DNA from: Liquidambar formosana
Lineage: Eukaryota; Streptophyta; Magnoliopsida; Saxifragales; Altingiaceae
Assembly: GCA_039720395.1 (NCBI GenBank)
Contig: CM077824.1
Coordinates: forward strand, 27,481,278 to 27,545,277
Reading direction: 5' to 3'
Length of the DNA stretch: 64,000 bases
Shown here: piece by piece, positions 11,428 through 23,900 of the stretch
Layout of the letters: each line of letters begins with the position of its first letter
How positions within the stretch are numbered: position 1 is the stretch's first letter
Position numbers and translations under genes: made by a program
The notes under the pieces: generated by a model
What the model was told of the DNA's origin: nothing
The model's database searches: none
What the model saw: only the letters and a program-made list of their open reading frames with translations

Positions 11428-14400
11428 ATGGATGGGTGTGTAACAATTGCATTGCACCATGGTGGGGTATTTGTCGATGACCCTGTGTCAGGATATGTTG
11501 GAGGGAATATAGAATACACACCTGATATGGATACTGATTTTCTGTCTGTACCACACATTGTAAAAACTGCTACCAGTTTGGGGTACATGAACATAAAGAA
11601 TTTGTGGTATTGGTTACCTAGGACTAAGTTCAGTGAAGGTGTTAGAATTTTACAAACTGATGGAGATTTATTAGACATGGTGTCAGCATTAGGGCCAATG
11701 GACAAGGTGTTGCACATCTATGTTGAACATGGCATTGATGATCCATCATCACAAGTTATAACCCCTCCTTTATTGATTGAGAGTGTACATGAAGAACCTT
11801 TAGAGAGACCCAATGTAGATGATCATGTGGACCTTGATGATCAGGGTGGAGGTGTGGAATCACAGCAAAATAGAGAAGGCATTGATGATTTAAATTTTGG
11901 TGGTGATGATGAATGCTACCATGGTGATAATGAGAGTGAACTTGAAGAACCCTTTGATGAACCCTTTGATGATAATGAGAATGATAGTGTACATGAAGAA
12001 CCTTTGGGTGATAATGACAGTGTACATGAAGAAAGAATGGATGATGAAAATTTGTTTGATGTTGGTGTAGCTAGTGATGAAGATATTGAAGGGGATGGGC
12101 AGGATGAATGTAGTGAAGATGAAGGGGAAGGCAGTAGTGGGGATGAAGTTGTTGGGGAGGTTTCTTTCAAACAGCCCCCACATTCAGATTATGATAACTC
12201 TTCAAATGCTCCAAGTGCTGCAAACAGTGATGAAGAGGATGAGTTTTATGCAAAGCAGCCCAAGTTTCCAAAATATAATGAACCCCCAGATATAAAGGAC
12301 ATAAAGCTTGAGATTGGCCAAACATTTAAGGACTCAAAAGATGCTAAGGAGGCAGTGAGAAACTATGCAATAGCTGGTGAGCGCCATATTAGGTTCATTA
12401 GAAATGCATATGACAGAGTGACTGTTAGATGTGCTGAGGGTTGTGAATGGTATTTTCATTCTTCTTGGATGCAAGTAGATAAGACTTTTCAATGCAAGGC
12501 TTTGATAAATACACATTCATGTGCAAGGACTTTTAAGAATCCCCTAATGACAAGTTCATGGTTGGCTAAGAAGTACCTAGAGAAGTGGAGGGAAAATCCT
12601 GAATGGAGTATCACTGATTTTCAAAACAAAGTTAGTGATGACTATGTGGTTCGTGTAAGTAGAAGTCAAGCATACAATGCAAAGAAAAAAGCCCTTGAAA
12701 TTGTTAATGGGAAACACACAAAACAGTTCAAAAAGATTTGGGATTACACCTATGCCTTGTTCAGGAGCAATGAAAGTAGTACTGTAAAGTTATTGACTGA
12801 CACTCCATCAATTCCTAATGCCCTTCCTATTTTCCAAAGGTTGTATATTTGTATTGCAGCATGCAAGAGGGGTTTCTTGGCTGGCTGTAGACCATTTATT
12901 GGAGTAGATGGGTGTTTTTTAAAAGGACCAACAAGGGGTCAGTTACTGGCAGCAATGGGAAGGGATGGGAATAATCAAATGTTCCCAATTGCATTTGCTG
13001 TGGTGGAAGGAGAGACAAAGGAGTCTTGGGCTTGGTTTTTCAAGCTTTTGTTAGAAGACATTGGAACTGAGCAAAGGTGGACATTTATGTCTGATCAACA
13101 TAAGGTAATGTGGTTTTCATTTAAAAAATATGCAATTTTTTTAGAGTTTACATGCAATTATTTATTTTGTTTATGCAATTATCTAACTTTCATTTCTTTC
13201 TTTCATATATGTGTAGGGATTTATCCCAGCTCTACATGAGCTGTTACCCAATGTGGAGCACAGGTTTTGCTGGAGGCACCTGTATGGTAACATATGCAAG
13301 AAGTTTAAAGGGAAACAACTTAAAGATGAGATGTGGGAAGCAGCTAAAGCAACAACAGTTCCTGATTGGAAGAAGCATATGAAGAAGATAAGTGTCATCA
13401 ACCCAGATGCACACAAATTGATTGAGAAGAATGACCCTGCCACTTGGATAAGATCTGCCTTCAGCACATTTAGTCAGTGCAACCAGTTGCTGAACAATAT
13501 GTCTGAGAGTTTTAATGCCTGCATCCTGGAGAGTAGAGACAAGCCAGTAATCACTATAGCAGAGTTGATCAGGGAGGCACTAATGGTGAGATTCCAAGAT
13601 AAGAGAGAGAAAATGAAGAATTATACTGGAAGGTTATGCCCTAATATTCAAAAACAAATTAAGGGCTTAAAAGAGTTGAGCAATCAGTGTATTCCCAAGT
13701 GGGCTTCTGATAACCTGTTTGAAGTGAAATGCCATGGAGAGAAGAATATTGTGAATTTGGCTGCATATACTTGCACATGTAGGAAATGGGACCTAACTGG
13801 CATACCATGCAAGCATGCAATTTCTGCTATCTTTTTTAAACATGAAGTGGTTGAGGACTATGTGAGCCATTGGTATACAGTGGACACTTATATGAGGGCA
13901 TATGAGCACATCATCTACCCTGTCCCAAGTAAGCATTTCTGGGAAGATAGTGGTTGTGGAGCTGTTGCACCTCCATTATATAGAAAGCAGCTTGGTAGGC
14001 TAAGGAAACTTAGAAGGAAGGATCCTCTAGAATCAAACAAGCCATGCAAAGTGAGAAAGACTGGACCTTCTAATTCCAAGAAGCCTGTACCTTGTAGAGT
14101 GAGAAAGACTGGTGTAAGAATGAGCTGTTCAAATTGTAAGCAATATGGGCACAACAAGAAAAGTTGCAAAGCACCACCTGTAGGAGCTACACCTGATGCA
14201 CCTACTACTGCTAGAAAGGGAAAACTTCTTGTAAGGATTCAACAATTATGTCTGTTTTATTGTTTATTGGGTGAAAAGTTTGGGTGCTAATATATTCATT
14301 GCACAATGGTGTGTTTATGCAGGTTAAGAGGAATGGAGAAGGGCAATCTAAAAATCATGGGGGAGAAAATGAATGGGATAGGGACAATACAATGAGTGGG

Positions 14401-15753
14401 GGATCTTCAATGGAGAATCAAAATAGGGTAAGTTTCACTTATATTGTTTTATTGTTTATCAGTCTAAAGTTTCACTTGTATTGTTTAAAGTAATGCACAA
14501 CATTAATAAAAAAAGCTTTTAAGTAATGCACATTTGACAGTGTTTGTGTTTGTAAAGTTCCAGATTCCAAAAAAGGGTGCAACTGCTGCAACAACTGATG
14601 CAACCAATAGGCACCAAAAAGCTCATGTAATTGTTTTGAATTTTTAATTAGTCTTTTGTTATTCACTCAGATTTATTTAAACTTTTCAATTGGGTGTATA
14701 GTTATTACAAACTAGGGGTATTTGTCTTAAATACAGGTTGGGGGCAAAATAAGTTCAACACCAGGTCATTTGCCATTCTTTCCAAGTTTATGGGGAAGTC
14801 AAGCAGCTAGTGGGTCTGCTGGTGGGTCAGCAGCTGGTGGGAATGCTTCTGCCCCATCTGGAAGCCATTATGATAGTGTAAGTTAACTTCCGTAGCACAA
14901 ATTATGATGCACCTGCCTAATTTTTGAATAAATATTTGCATGAGGGTTCCACCTATGAAGTTTAATACTCAAACACGCTATAAATAGCCTACACATGCTT
15001 GTTAAAGTTTTGTATTATCTCTAATTTGACTATGTTCTCTGATTTGAACATGTAGACTAACTTGACTAGGTAAACTTTGACCGAAGCATGTGATCAAATT
15101 ATGATGTCTAATATGTTAAAATTTTATTAGTTGGATTGTCTGGAGGTCCCTAACATGATGATATGGCATGTATATTTATTTTCTGACTGTGTTTCAAGGC
15201 TTTTGGTCTTCTGACTTTGTTAATTATTCTTTTGTTATTCACTTTCCTTCTTTTTCTTTAAGTTTACGAGTTTGTTTGATCTTAAAAGCAGGGTGGGGCC
15301 ACTTCCAGCTCATCAACAGCACATGTTCCAATAAGGGGGTCACCCAATGAAAGAAGTGGGCCACCAAATACAATGCATAGGATTGATATGCATGGAAGAG
15401 TATGTTATATAATTTACATCATTATATAATTCAATTGAATAATAATTTAAATGGCATTGTGTTAAAGCAATTTTTTTGTCATGCAGTCTGGGGCCACTTT
15501 CGGAGCATCTCCAACGAATATGCCATGCATTCCAAGAAGTTCTTTGCAGGCAAAATTTGATAATGCTTTACTTTTAATGTATTGACAGTTAACCTACACA
15601 AACAGTTGATAATGCTATAAACTAACTTATGCAAGCATGTCCTTCATGTAGAATCCAACCAGGTGGTATGGGGCTAAAGTGCAAGATGGAGGTTCCCAGA
15701 CAAAGAGTACTGGCAGTGAAGCAAGTAGCAACATGGCCAAGTCACATCAATAG
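11428..15753 (+). CDS. MuDR-like transposase (DDE, SWIM and CCHC zinc fingers)
   Basis: This cuts and pastes the surrounding element. Eight exons, all with phase-0 introns and no internal stop, fit the sequence: 11428-13104, 13217-14230, 14323-14427, 14558-14626, 14737-14877, 15292-15399, 15487-15549 (GC donor) and 15652-15753, giving about 1,092 residues. Order of parts: an N-terminal PB1-like domain (residues ~1-105), a long Asp/Glu-rich linker (~115-280), the MuDR N-terminal domain (~290-380), and the transposase core with IGVDGCF (first Asp), FMSDQHKG (second Asp, across intron 1) and NMSESFNAC (Glu). A SWIM finger CTCRKWDLTGIPCKH and a knuckle CSNCKQYGHNKKSC follow, then a Ser/Gly/Thr-rich tail spread over six short exons. 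The start is the first ATG of the open frame. The family is certain; the small 3' exons are predicted from splice signals and frame only. Confidence 0.92.
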
Positions 15754-16313
15754 TGTTTTACCAGATGGGGCGCTTCTGATAGCTTTTGGATAACATTTCT
15801 TGTTGGACAATTATGCATTTTTGGAAACCCACTGTGGGAATGTAATTAAAGTGTAAATAATTTGTAGGTGGTTCCTTTTTTGTGTTTATTAGACAATAGT
15901 ATTTGTGCTTGTCAAAACGTAGGAATGATACAACTGTTGGGACAACATATTAACTCACAATGTGGGAAACATTTGCTGTTTTTTTTTGTGTGGATAATCT
16001 ACTACTTGTTTGCAATAAAGATATTTACTATTTTAACTCAAAGAGTTGTCTATTTTATGCCAAATTTTACTTGAACTCATGCATAAGTACCCAATAGATA
16101 ATGGTTATCAAAATGTAGTCACTGGAAAATAAGGACAATAGAATGCCCACATGCATGTTTTAACATAGATCATATTATAATTGTTACAAAATGTGTCATT
16201 GTTACAAAATGGGGCACACATACATGCCCATACCAATAAAAGGACCCAATAAAAGGACCCATAATCAGCAACACTCCCAAACTACAGCATACCATAACCC
16301 ACAACCACACAGT
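15754..16313. other. 3' region between the two convergent MULE genes
   Basis: This holds the shared 3' untranslated DNA. An AATAAAG-like polyadenylation signal for the transposase lies near 16014-16020. The open frame at 15868-16074 has no family resemblance and is probably chance. Confidence 0.5.
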
Positions 16314-16649
16314 TCATGCCAAAAACAGCATTTCCCCATTAAGCTTTTTTGCTTTCCCACCAAACATCACCACCCCAACAATCACTATCGTTATCAACCA
16401 TGACAATATGATACAAACCCAATACATTTTCTCCTTGCGTCGGTTTTGCTCAATCCTTCGCAACAGCTTTGGAATGATTTGTCTCCTACGAAGGCACATT
16501 GGTGGATCAAACCATCCAAAATAACCACAACCATTGGACTTATACTTCGAGCAACCAAGAAAACTACGCCCAGGATTATTATCAGTCCATGATGTCCATA
16601 TTTTTGCCCTTGATCCACAGTAGCAATAGCTTGTGTCATTAGCATCCAT
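16314..16649 (-). CDS. small GRF zinc-finger protein with C-terminal membrane helix
   Basis: The predicted 111-residue protein begins MDANDTSYCYCG. The N-terminal ~45 residues match the GRF zinc-finger pattern: CYCG, then TSWTDNNPGRSFLGCSKY, then GCGYFGWFD, with the conserved C-x-C...C...C ligands and the Gly-Arg-Phe-like core (here GRSF). GRF fingers in TTF2, NEIL3 and APE2 are known to bind single-stranded nucleic acid. After a basic segment (IIPKLLRRIEQNRRKEK) comes one hydrophobic helix of about 20 residues (WVCIILSWLITIVIVGVVMF). An ATG 18 bp upstream is in frame, but the preceding TCTTCGCAG looks like a 3' splice site, so I chose the inner ATG. It lies wholly inside the MULE, convergent with the transposase. 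It may be a captured host gene or a true accessory gene of the element. Confidence 0.75.
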   Translation of the reverse strand: MDANDTSYCYCGSRAKIWTSWTDNNPGRSFLGCSKYKSNGCGYFGWFDPPMCLRRRQIIPKLLRRIEQNRRKEKMYWVCIILSWLITIVIVGVVMFGGKAKKLNGEMLFLA

Positions 16650-16791
16650 CTGCGAAGAATAACACATTCACTATGAAACTAAAAAGGCAAAATACGAGCT
16701 ACATTCTTTATAACTCATAATTATTGAGTACCCTTTTTCTTTCCTTTTTAAAACTATGATGATTGGTTTTGCAAAAAGCTATTTTTTGCAT

Positions 16792-17313
16792 AAAAGTTAT
16801 GGTTTTGCAGAAAAGTTAGGGTTTTACAGAAATTGTGCGGGGCATCACGAAAAGGAGGACAAGAAATGTAGAATTGGTGGTGACATTTGGGGTTGAGATT
16901 TCAATACTTGATAGTCCTTTGAGGAAGAGTAATGGTGAACTCAGTTGAAGCTTTGAATCTCTTTCCCCCCCAAATCGCGATTTTAGTTCAGTAGGCCTCC
17001 AATTCATCCCCCCAAAACGACGATTAGTGTGGAACATAAAGGGGGAGGGGATGTCACGTGAGGTCACGTGACCACCAAAGGGGCTGCAATGTGTCCACTT
17101 AAGCCACGTCACCGCCACCTAAGCCACGTCATCTCCACATAAGCCAAAACGTGCGGTCCCATGGTCTTCCGTCTAACTTCTTCAACGTCTGTCACGGTCT
17201 GTCCCACATTGAGTTATAATTTTTAATGTTGTCCCAAAATTGAGCAATTATAAAGTTTGTGGACCACATTGAAACTAGGGGTAAAGTTTATGGTACTAAT
17301 CGATGAATAACCC
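16792..17313. repeat. MULE right terminal inverted repeat
   Basis: Inverted copy of 10380-10906 with scattered substitutions and small indels. It ends ...CGATGAATAACCC at 17313, immediately before the right TTAGTAATT duplication. The open frame on the minus strand here (16816-17118) mirrors the one in the left repeat and is not a gene. Confidence 0.9.
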
Positions 17314-17322
17314 TTAGTAATT
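17314..17322. repeat. MULE target-site duplication, right copy
   Basis: TTAGTAATT, identical to 10371-10379. Confidence 0.95.
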
Positions 17323-17616
17323 CTAACATGACAAAAACATGTCTTAAAACTCAGAAATCACTTAATATTAATATACATAAATCTATATATATATAATGTT
17401 AAATTTTATTAACTTCCTATTGTTCTTACACTAAAATTATTATTATAAAATGTATTATGTTCCATTAAAAATATTACACTATTAATAAGAAAAATGATAA
17501 AGGAGCCGAATTGTACAAGGACGAAAAGTGAGCCGACTACATATATTGACGATCGTACCCTTTTACCAAAAAAAAACACAGATCTCTATCTCCAAATATT
17601 TCTCTAAATCTCCTTT

Positions 17617-17647
<31 letters not shown>

Positions 17648-17848
17648 ACCTTCTCTTCTCACACACTACAACCCAGAAGCTCCTCTCTCCTCTTTTTCCC
17701 CTTCTTGCTATCTCTCTATCTTATCTAAAGATCTACCATTCTCTCACTCTATGTTTATGTACGAACACCCTCACATTCCAAAAAATTTTCTTTCTCCTTT
17801 CTTTCCTACTTTTCCCACTTTTTTTCTTCATTCCCCCCAACCAAAACC

Positions 17849-18001
17849 ATGGAAGGCAACGGAATCATGAGAGCAGCAGGAACCTGGGAAGGTTGCATGC
17901 CGGAATCAGAGTCATCTAAAGGTCGGCTATGGGCTTTGTTTCTGGCGACAAGCATCACGCCCTTCTACCTTCAACCACTAGCTTTTCCATCTCCTCCATA
18001 G
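17849..18001 (+). pseudogene. captured first-exon fragment, 50 codons
   Basis: The ATG is in the context ACCATGG after a pyrimidine-rich leader. The frame encodes MEGNGIMRAAGTWEG... and stops at TAG 17999-18001. I do not recognise the parent gene. The G+C content of this segment is visibly higher than its surroundings, as expected for captured coding sequence. It may be a chance frame. Confidence 0.35.
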
Positions 18002-18112
18002 ATTTGCGCAAGTGGTGCTCAGATCTTTGCCATTAACCACTAGTTTCTCTTTCTCCACCAATTATCTTCTTCTTCTCTTCTTCCCTTTTTTTTTGGTTTC
18101 TAGCTGCGTCAA

Positions 18113-18150
18113 GTTGTTGTTGTTGTTGTTGTTTTTTTTTTTTTTTTTTT
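18113..18150. repeat. (TTG)n and poly-T microsatellite
   Basis: Six or so TTG units are followed by a T run of about 20. It lies inside the non-autonomous MULE-like element. Confidence 0.8.
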
Positions 18151-18736
18151 TAAACTCAAGATAATTATCTCAAAACTCAAGATAATTATTGTGAAAATCC
18201 TATATAATTAACTACAAAATCAAGATAAAATTCTAGTTTTTCACAAAATAACTTCTTTTTATCTCAATTTTTCCAATTGCTTTCTTTTAAAAAAAATCTT
18301 AAATCTTGACTTTTGTGTTGCTGGTTGCATAATTTCTTATCTTTCATTTTCTAGATAATTTCTAAATAATTATCTTAATTATCTAGATAATTATATTTCA
18401 TGCTTTTTTGTCCTACTAGTTGGTTAAACTTGCTGATTTTATCTTGTTTTTCCTTTGATTTTTTATTTTCCTTTTCTGGTTTGATAAGGTTATTTCAAAC
18501 TCAGATAGTTGTTCTTATTTTTATTTTGTGCGTGATTCTCTATTCTTGATTTTGACCATGATTTTTGGTTGGGTATTTAATAGGAATAGGAAAGTGGTTT
18601 TTTGGTCATTTTGGTATGAATGCACCAAATTCGTTAAGGATTGTTTTTTGTATCAACAAATAGGAGCCTGACTTGTCAGTCGGCCCTTTGGTCGGCATGT
18701 ATGTTTCGGCATGGGTATCACTACCCCTATTAATAA

Positions 18737-20992
18737 TCAACTTAATATTAAAAAGTCACAAATCACACCTATACAATAACCAAGAACCAAAAACAAAAAT
18801 TAAAAAAAAAAAATTTACACTTCATCAAAATTTTATTAGACCTTTTTACAATTTCATTAAAAATAAATAACCTAAATATTGCATTGATTACTTAATGAAA
18901 ACAAATACTATATAAAGACAAATAATTAAAGATATTTATATACCTACAAATAATTATATCAAAAACAAAACTAAAAAAAAACTTTTAATAAGAACGTTTA
19001 ATTAGAAGATACTTTATACAATTATAAAAAAAAAAATACTTACAATACAAAGATTAACATGACCTCAATTAATTGTAAAACTAATCACATGTTGTAAATC
19101 AAATAATTTTATCCCATACTTTTTTACAAAAAAAATTTCCACAAAAAACTTCTCCTTCTTCACAACTATAATTAAGAAAACACTAACTTTACAAATAATT
19201 CAGACTTATAAATTCAGCTTAAATAAAATAACTTTTTACACTTAAATCTTCCAAACAAGATATAAACTTAATAATTTTTTAACACATTAAAGAACACCAA
19301 AACACATTTTCACTTCATCCTTTTGTTAACTATTGCTATTTCCAACTCTTGTTTAATTTCTTTTATTAACTTCGTTTTTCTATTTTATTTTTCGACTTTC
19401 TAAAAATACCCTCTCCTTTCTCTATGCAAAGGCCAACATAGATACTATTATTAAACACATAAATCCATAACTTCTAAGTACAAAATAATAACAATATAAT
19501 ACAACTACCAAACTCTGTTATCAACATAAGCACTAATTTTAACTTAACAATCAAAACAAACAATTACAATACAATATTATATTACAACAATCCTATATAC
19601 TACTATTCTACAACTTTTGTTAAACTTAGTAACAAGCACACAACAAATTCCCTCAACCATTTAGCCATTGTTCTAGAAACCACATCTAACAAACCCTATA
19701 ATTCAGCACAAAAACTTTTATTATTTACTCAAAAAATTAAACACTAAACAAATGTTCAGAAATAAAAAATATTAAATTTAACACATCACACCACAATAAT
19801 CAATTCTTCATTACCTCCTAAATTATGATAATTTGATTTTTCACTAAATCAAAGATTTTACATAAATCATACAACACACTAAACAATTACTAAAACCATT
19901 ATTGGATACTTATAAAAAAAACCCTAATAACACAACTAATTCTAGCAAACAACTAACACCAAAAACTACTTATTCTTTTATCTATGCTTGTGTTTTTTTT
20001 CATTGACATTTGACCTTCCCTTCAATTCTTTCCCTTGTCAATCACTTCAAAATTTATTCTTCCTTCACATTAACAAACAAGCTGAACTTGAACAAAAATC
20101 ACTACTCTTCATCTTCAAAAATAGCTTTCATCTTGTAGCTATCATCATAAAAACACCACTGTGAACCTTTTCATTGGCAATTCTTCAACAATTAAAATCT
20201 TGAAAACTGTTCTCCTTTTCAATGCTTGAAAGCATACATCTCCTACTAAATTCCAATAATTTCCCTCTTTTATAAATTTGTTATCAAACTTAGAATTCTG
20301 TACGCTGATAAATCATGTTTTGGAACTCTAAGCACTGGTGTTTATCATTAAACTTACATCTTTTAACAAAATTAACAGTAAAGACCATATTAAACAATTC
20401 CAAAGCAGTCACAATGGATATTTAATAATATCTTTACATGAATCGCAATAAGTATTTTCAAGAAATAACTTTTGCATTGCAATACATAAATTCAGTTCCT
20501 TAGGTTACAACACGAAAATAATCTCAAATTCACATTTGCCTTGTTATTCTTTCCTTTCCACAAACATAAGCATCAAATGATAGAATCATCCGACTTAATC
20601 TTTAATAGAATTAGCATACATAAATTGGCATGTTTTACTATTTGACAATAGAATGTACCAAAATCAACATTTCACATTGCACCTTCTTGCATTTTATATA
20701 CTGTGTACTATAACCTAATATGCATTACACTAAATTTTAAAATAACAAACACTACAATAGAACAAACTTCACATTTCACTATTTATTTATTCACTTTCAC
20801 TTGCCTTAAGATTTCACTTCAAGTTTTGTCCTCTTTATAAATATTAAATGATTCTTCTTGTAACTAATTTTTTTGTCATATTTCATTGACTCCTTATATT
20901 AACCTCTTATATTACTCATCTTCCTATTATTTCCATTCATAAAGGTATAAAGTGAAATCTTTCTTCAAAGCACAGTAATGATAGCACACTAA
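18737..20992. other. G-poor Helitron interior without genes
   Basis: AT-rich sequence with markedly fewer G than C on the plus strand. No open frame of note, no RNA gene and no repeat were recognised. It bridges the RepHel and RPA genes and probably includes the RPA promoter. Confidence 0.5.
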
Positions 20993-23900
20993 ATGGCACA
21001 ACAAGAGATGTACATAAAAGACATCACTCCTACAACTCCCCGTGGGTGGAGAGTTCAAATAAAGGTTGAAGAAAAACCCAGCATCAAAACCTTTAGAGGA
21101 AGCCAAACAAAATTGCAATCACTGATTCTGACAGATTCCAAGGTACTACACAAATACAAACACACAGCAATTCATTTCTTTATGAAAAACACAATAAAAA
21201 CACAAATACCATTGCTCTCTTTCTTTACTACAAAACAGGGGGACCAAACACAAGCAAGTATTTGGGGTGAAGACATTGGCCAACTTGATAGCAGATTAAA
21301 AGAGCATATAGAATACTATATCTCCAATGCTATCATCAAGACAATACCCTCACAATACCAATATTTAGGGCACCCATATGATTGGAGAATCAGCCCTTCA
21401 ACAGTGATAGAAGAGTGTCCAATTGATCAACAAAATACCATTACCACAGTTTATCAATTCACTCCATTCTCAGACTTCCAAAAATTTGTTGACAAAGGCA
21501 CACCTATTAGTAAGTAAGAAAATCCAACTATCTTTAACAAATATGCTAATTACAACACTTAAAAAAATTTACATTCCTACACTTTTGCAGATGTCATTGG
21601 GATCCTTCTCGATATGAAACCTCCTCGACAAACTATAACTACACAATATACTGTGCAAGAAGCAATCATCATCAACCAAGAGTAATTCCTCAACTACTAA
21701 ATTATTTCAATGACATAGTTATTACCCATACTTCTCAAATCTTACATTAATACAATAACACTACATATTTATACCTTCTTTCAAACGAAAAATACTAACT
21801 ATTTCATCTACTTCCAAAGGATGAAACCAACTCTTGTTACCTTTTGGGATCAATTGGCGGAGCATTCTTGTCCTCTCATCTACGAAAAACTTCAAGAAAG
21901 GCCTGTTATTGCACTCCTTAGAATTCATGTCTTGAAATACAATGGTAAAATTCAAATTCTTTCTTCATATAATCATTCCCATTTTTATTTATTTTACCAA
22001 AAATCTACCATTAATTGTTTCACAAATCTATGAATGAAGGTCAATCACTATCAACCAAAACTCCAACATCTCTACTTATATCACCTGCAATTCCTGAAGA
22101 AACTTCTGCATTGAGAACATGGTAAGGTACATAACTACAACACATAATAATAATATATATTAACTACTCAACTAACTACTTATTTTGAAACAGGTATGAT
22201 GAAACAAAAAATAAGATTGATACCAGATTCGATACAAACAGCTACTTCTCTTCAAGAAATATTACAACACCAACTTCTCCTTCAGCTGTTAAACAACTTC
22301 ATGAAGCTTCACTAATGCCACCAAATGTAAGAAATTCTTAACCTATAAATCATTATATTTAATTGTTTCTTTCTTAATAACTCATTACATGTAGTCTTTT
22401 ATAAAATAATTCTATGTACACCTTATTTTACCTCCCTAAATGAACAACTAACCTGCCAATACCAAATCCTATATTCTTCAAATTCTTATTCTTTTTCTAA
22501 AATTTTTCACTACAACTAAACAAAAAAAAATAATTTTTTTGTATACTTTATTTGTTTTCTTTCATAAAATGCACAAGTAAAATAGAACCATAAGGAATAA
22601 CTTTTCATTATAGTTACTAATCTCACACTTCACTTAAATTAATGTTTTTACTTCTCAACTCAATATGTTATAAATTAATTTTTATAGAACAATTTTTATC
22701 TTCGATAGCAATTACTTGAATTTACATTAATTCAACATTATCATTTCACTATAAAATCCAAATTTTATCTGAAATTCTTACCAAAAAGTACATCTTTAAC
22801 TTGTCTATAATTAGCCACTAACATATACAAACTTAAATATACAAATTCCTTAACCAAAAGTTCAAAAAGAATAACAAGAACTAAAACTTTCTGCCATTCT
22901 CATTTTTAGATTCATCATCATCACCATTATCTTCATAACAACAAATTCAAATATACAATAGCATTATCTCATTGATCAACATATCGAACCTTTCACAATG
23001 CAATAAGTTCTTACTTTTGATTTAAAACTACTTGTCTTAAACACAGTTCCAAAGGAACTATGTAATGATTATTCATATGACCAATCTCATATTTATCTTC
23101 TAAAGATTTAAAAACAATATATACCACACATTTACAAACATTTTATGTACTTATTCTTCAACAGCATAAACTTTAAACCATAAAATGACTTCTTACATAA
23201 CTTTAAATCATTAAATTTATATCAACTCTTATATAACTTACCCTTACAATCAGATACACAATTCATACTTTATTCCAACAATCTATCATATATTTTAAGC
23301 ACTTTTATATCTTTATAATCAAAGTAATAATAATAACCTTATACACAACAACTAAATAAAATTTAAAAATTGAAAACAACCTTAATGAAATATTTTATTG
23401 ACCTCTCCTTCAACTTCTCTTATTAAACTATATACAGCCATATACACAAACATAAAATATATCAATTAATAATAAAAAAAACCTATTTGTAACTAACTCA
23501 TGGAAACATTCGAACTACAAATCTCCAACAATAAATTATTTAGTTCCTATTTGTTATCCAAAAAACAACAAGTTTCAATAGCTACTTTTGCTTTTAAATC
23601 AATTCAAATATTACTTTTCAAGATTTCCCTTCCGTTGCATGCCAATCATTTTTCATCGGACTGATTATCACAGGGAACTTCTCCTTACAACCAAATCACA
23701 AATTTTTTTGTCCTCTAGGTCACTGTATAAAAAATAAAATAAAGTAAAATAAATGCATTATTACCATTTGTTTTCTATATCATTCTCCAACTTGGTTAAC
23801 TTTCAATTAACACACAGACAACTTTCTGGACAACTGGAACCATCCAAGTCGTGAATTTTTCTCAGCCATTCTACTACACATCATGCAACAACTGCAACAA

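Larger units (their letters stand above)
10380..17313 (+). mobile_element. complete autonomous-looking MULE (MuDR-like)
   Basis: This is a 6,934-bp DNA transposon bounded by long inverted repeats that begin GGGTTATTCATCGATT, and by a perfect TTAGTAATT duplication. It encodes an uninterrupted transposase gene on the plus strand and a GRF zinc-finger gene on the minus strand, so two genes converge as in maize MuDR. The second gene here is not recognisably mudrB. The element split Helitron-derived DNA downstream of RepHel. Perfect duplications and an open transposase suggest a relatively young insertion, although the two inverted repeats have diverged at many sites. Confidence 0.95.
17489..18727. 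mobile_element. non-autonomous MULE-like element with captured gene piece
   Basis: The 1,239-bp insertion is flanked by a perfect 9-bp duplication TATTAATAA (17480-17488 and 18728-18736). Its ends form degenerate inverted repeats over about 50 bp: the left end and the reverse complement of the right end share TGATA, GCCGAA, TACA and GCCGACT in the same order. The interior reads like the start of a host gene: a CT-rich leader with a (CT)n run at 17621-17647, an ATG in good context, and a short open frame. No transposase is present. This pattern is typical of gene-capturing (Pack-MULE) elements. Confidence 0.8.

Noticed and set aside
11890..12183. minus-strand frames opposite the MULE transposase (also 11916-12170)
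   Set aside because: Shadows of the Asp/Glu-rich linker of the transposase. The low-complexity codons read as Ser/Phe/Ile-rich frames on the other strand.
16816..17118. 100-codon minus-strand frame, similar to a plus-strand frame at 10636-10845
   Set aside because: Both lie in the MULE terminal inverted repeats and mirror each other. They are repeat sequence, not genes.
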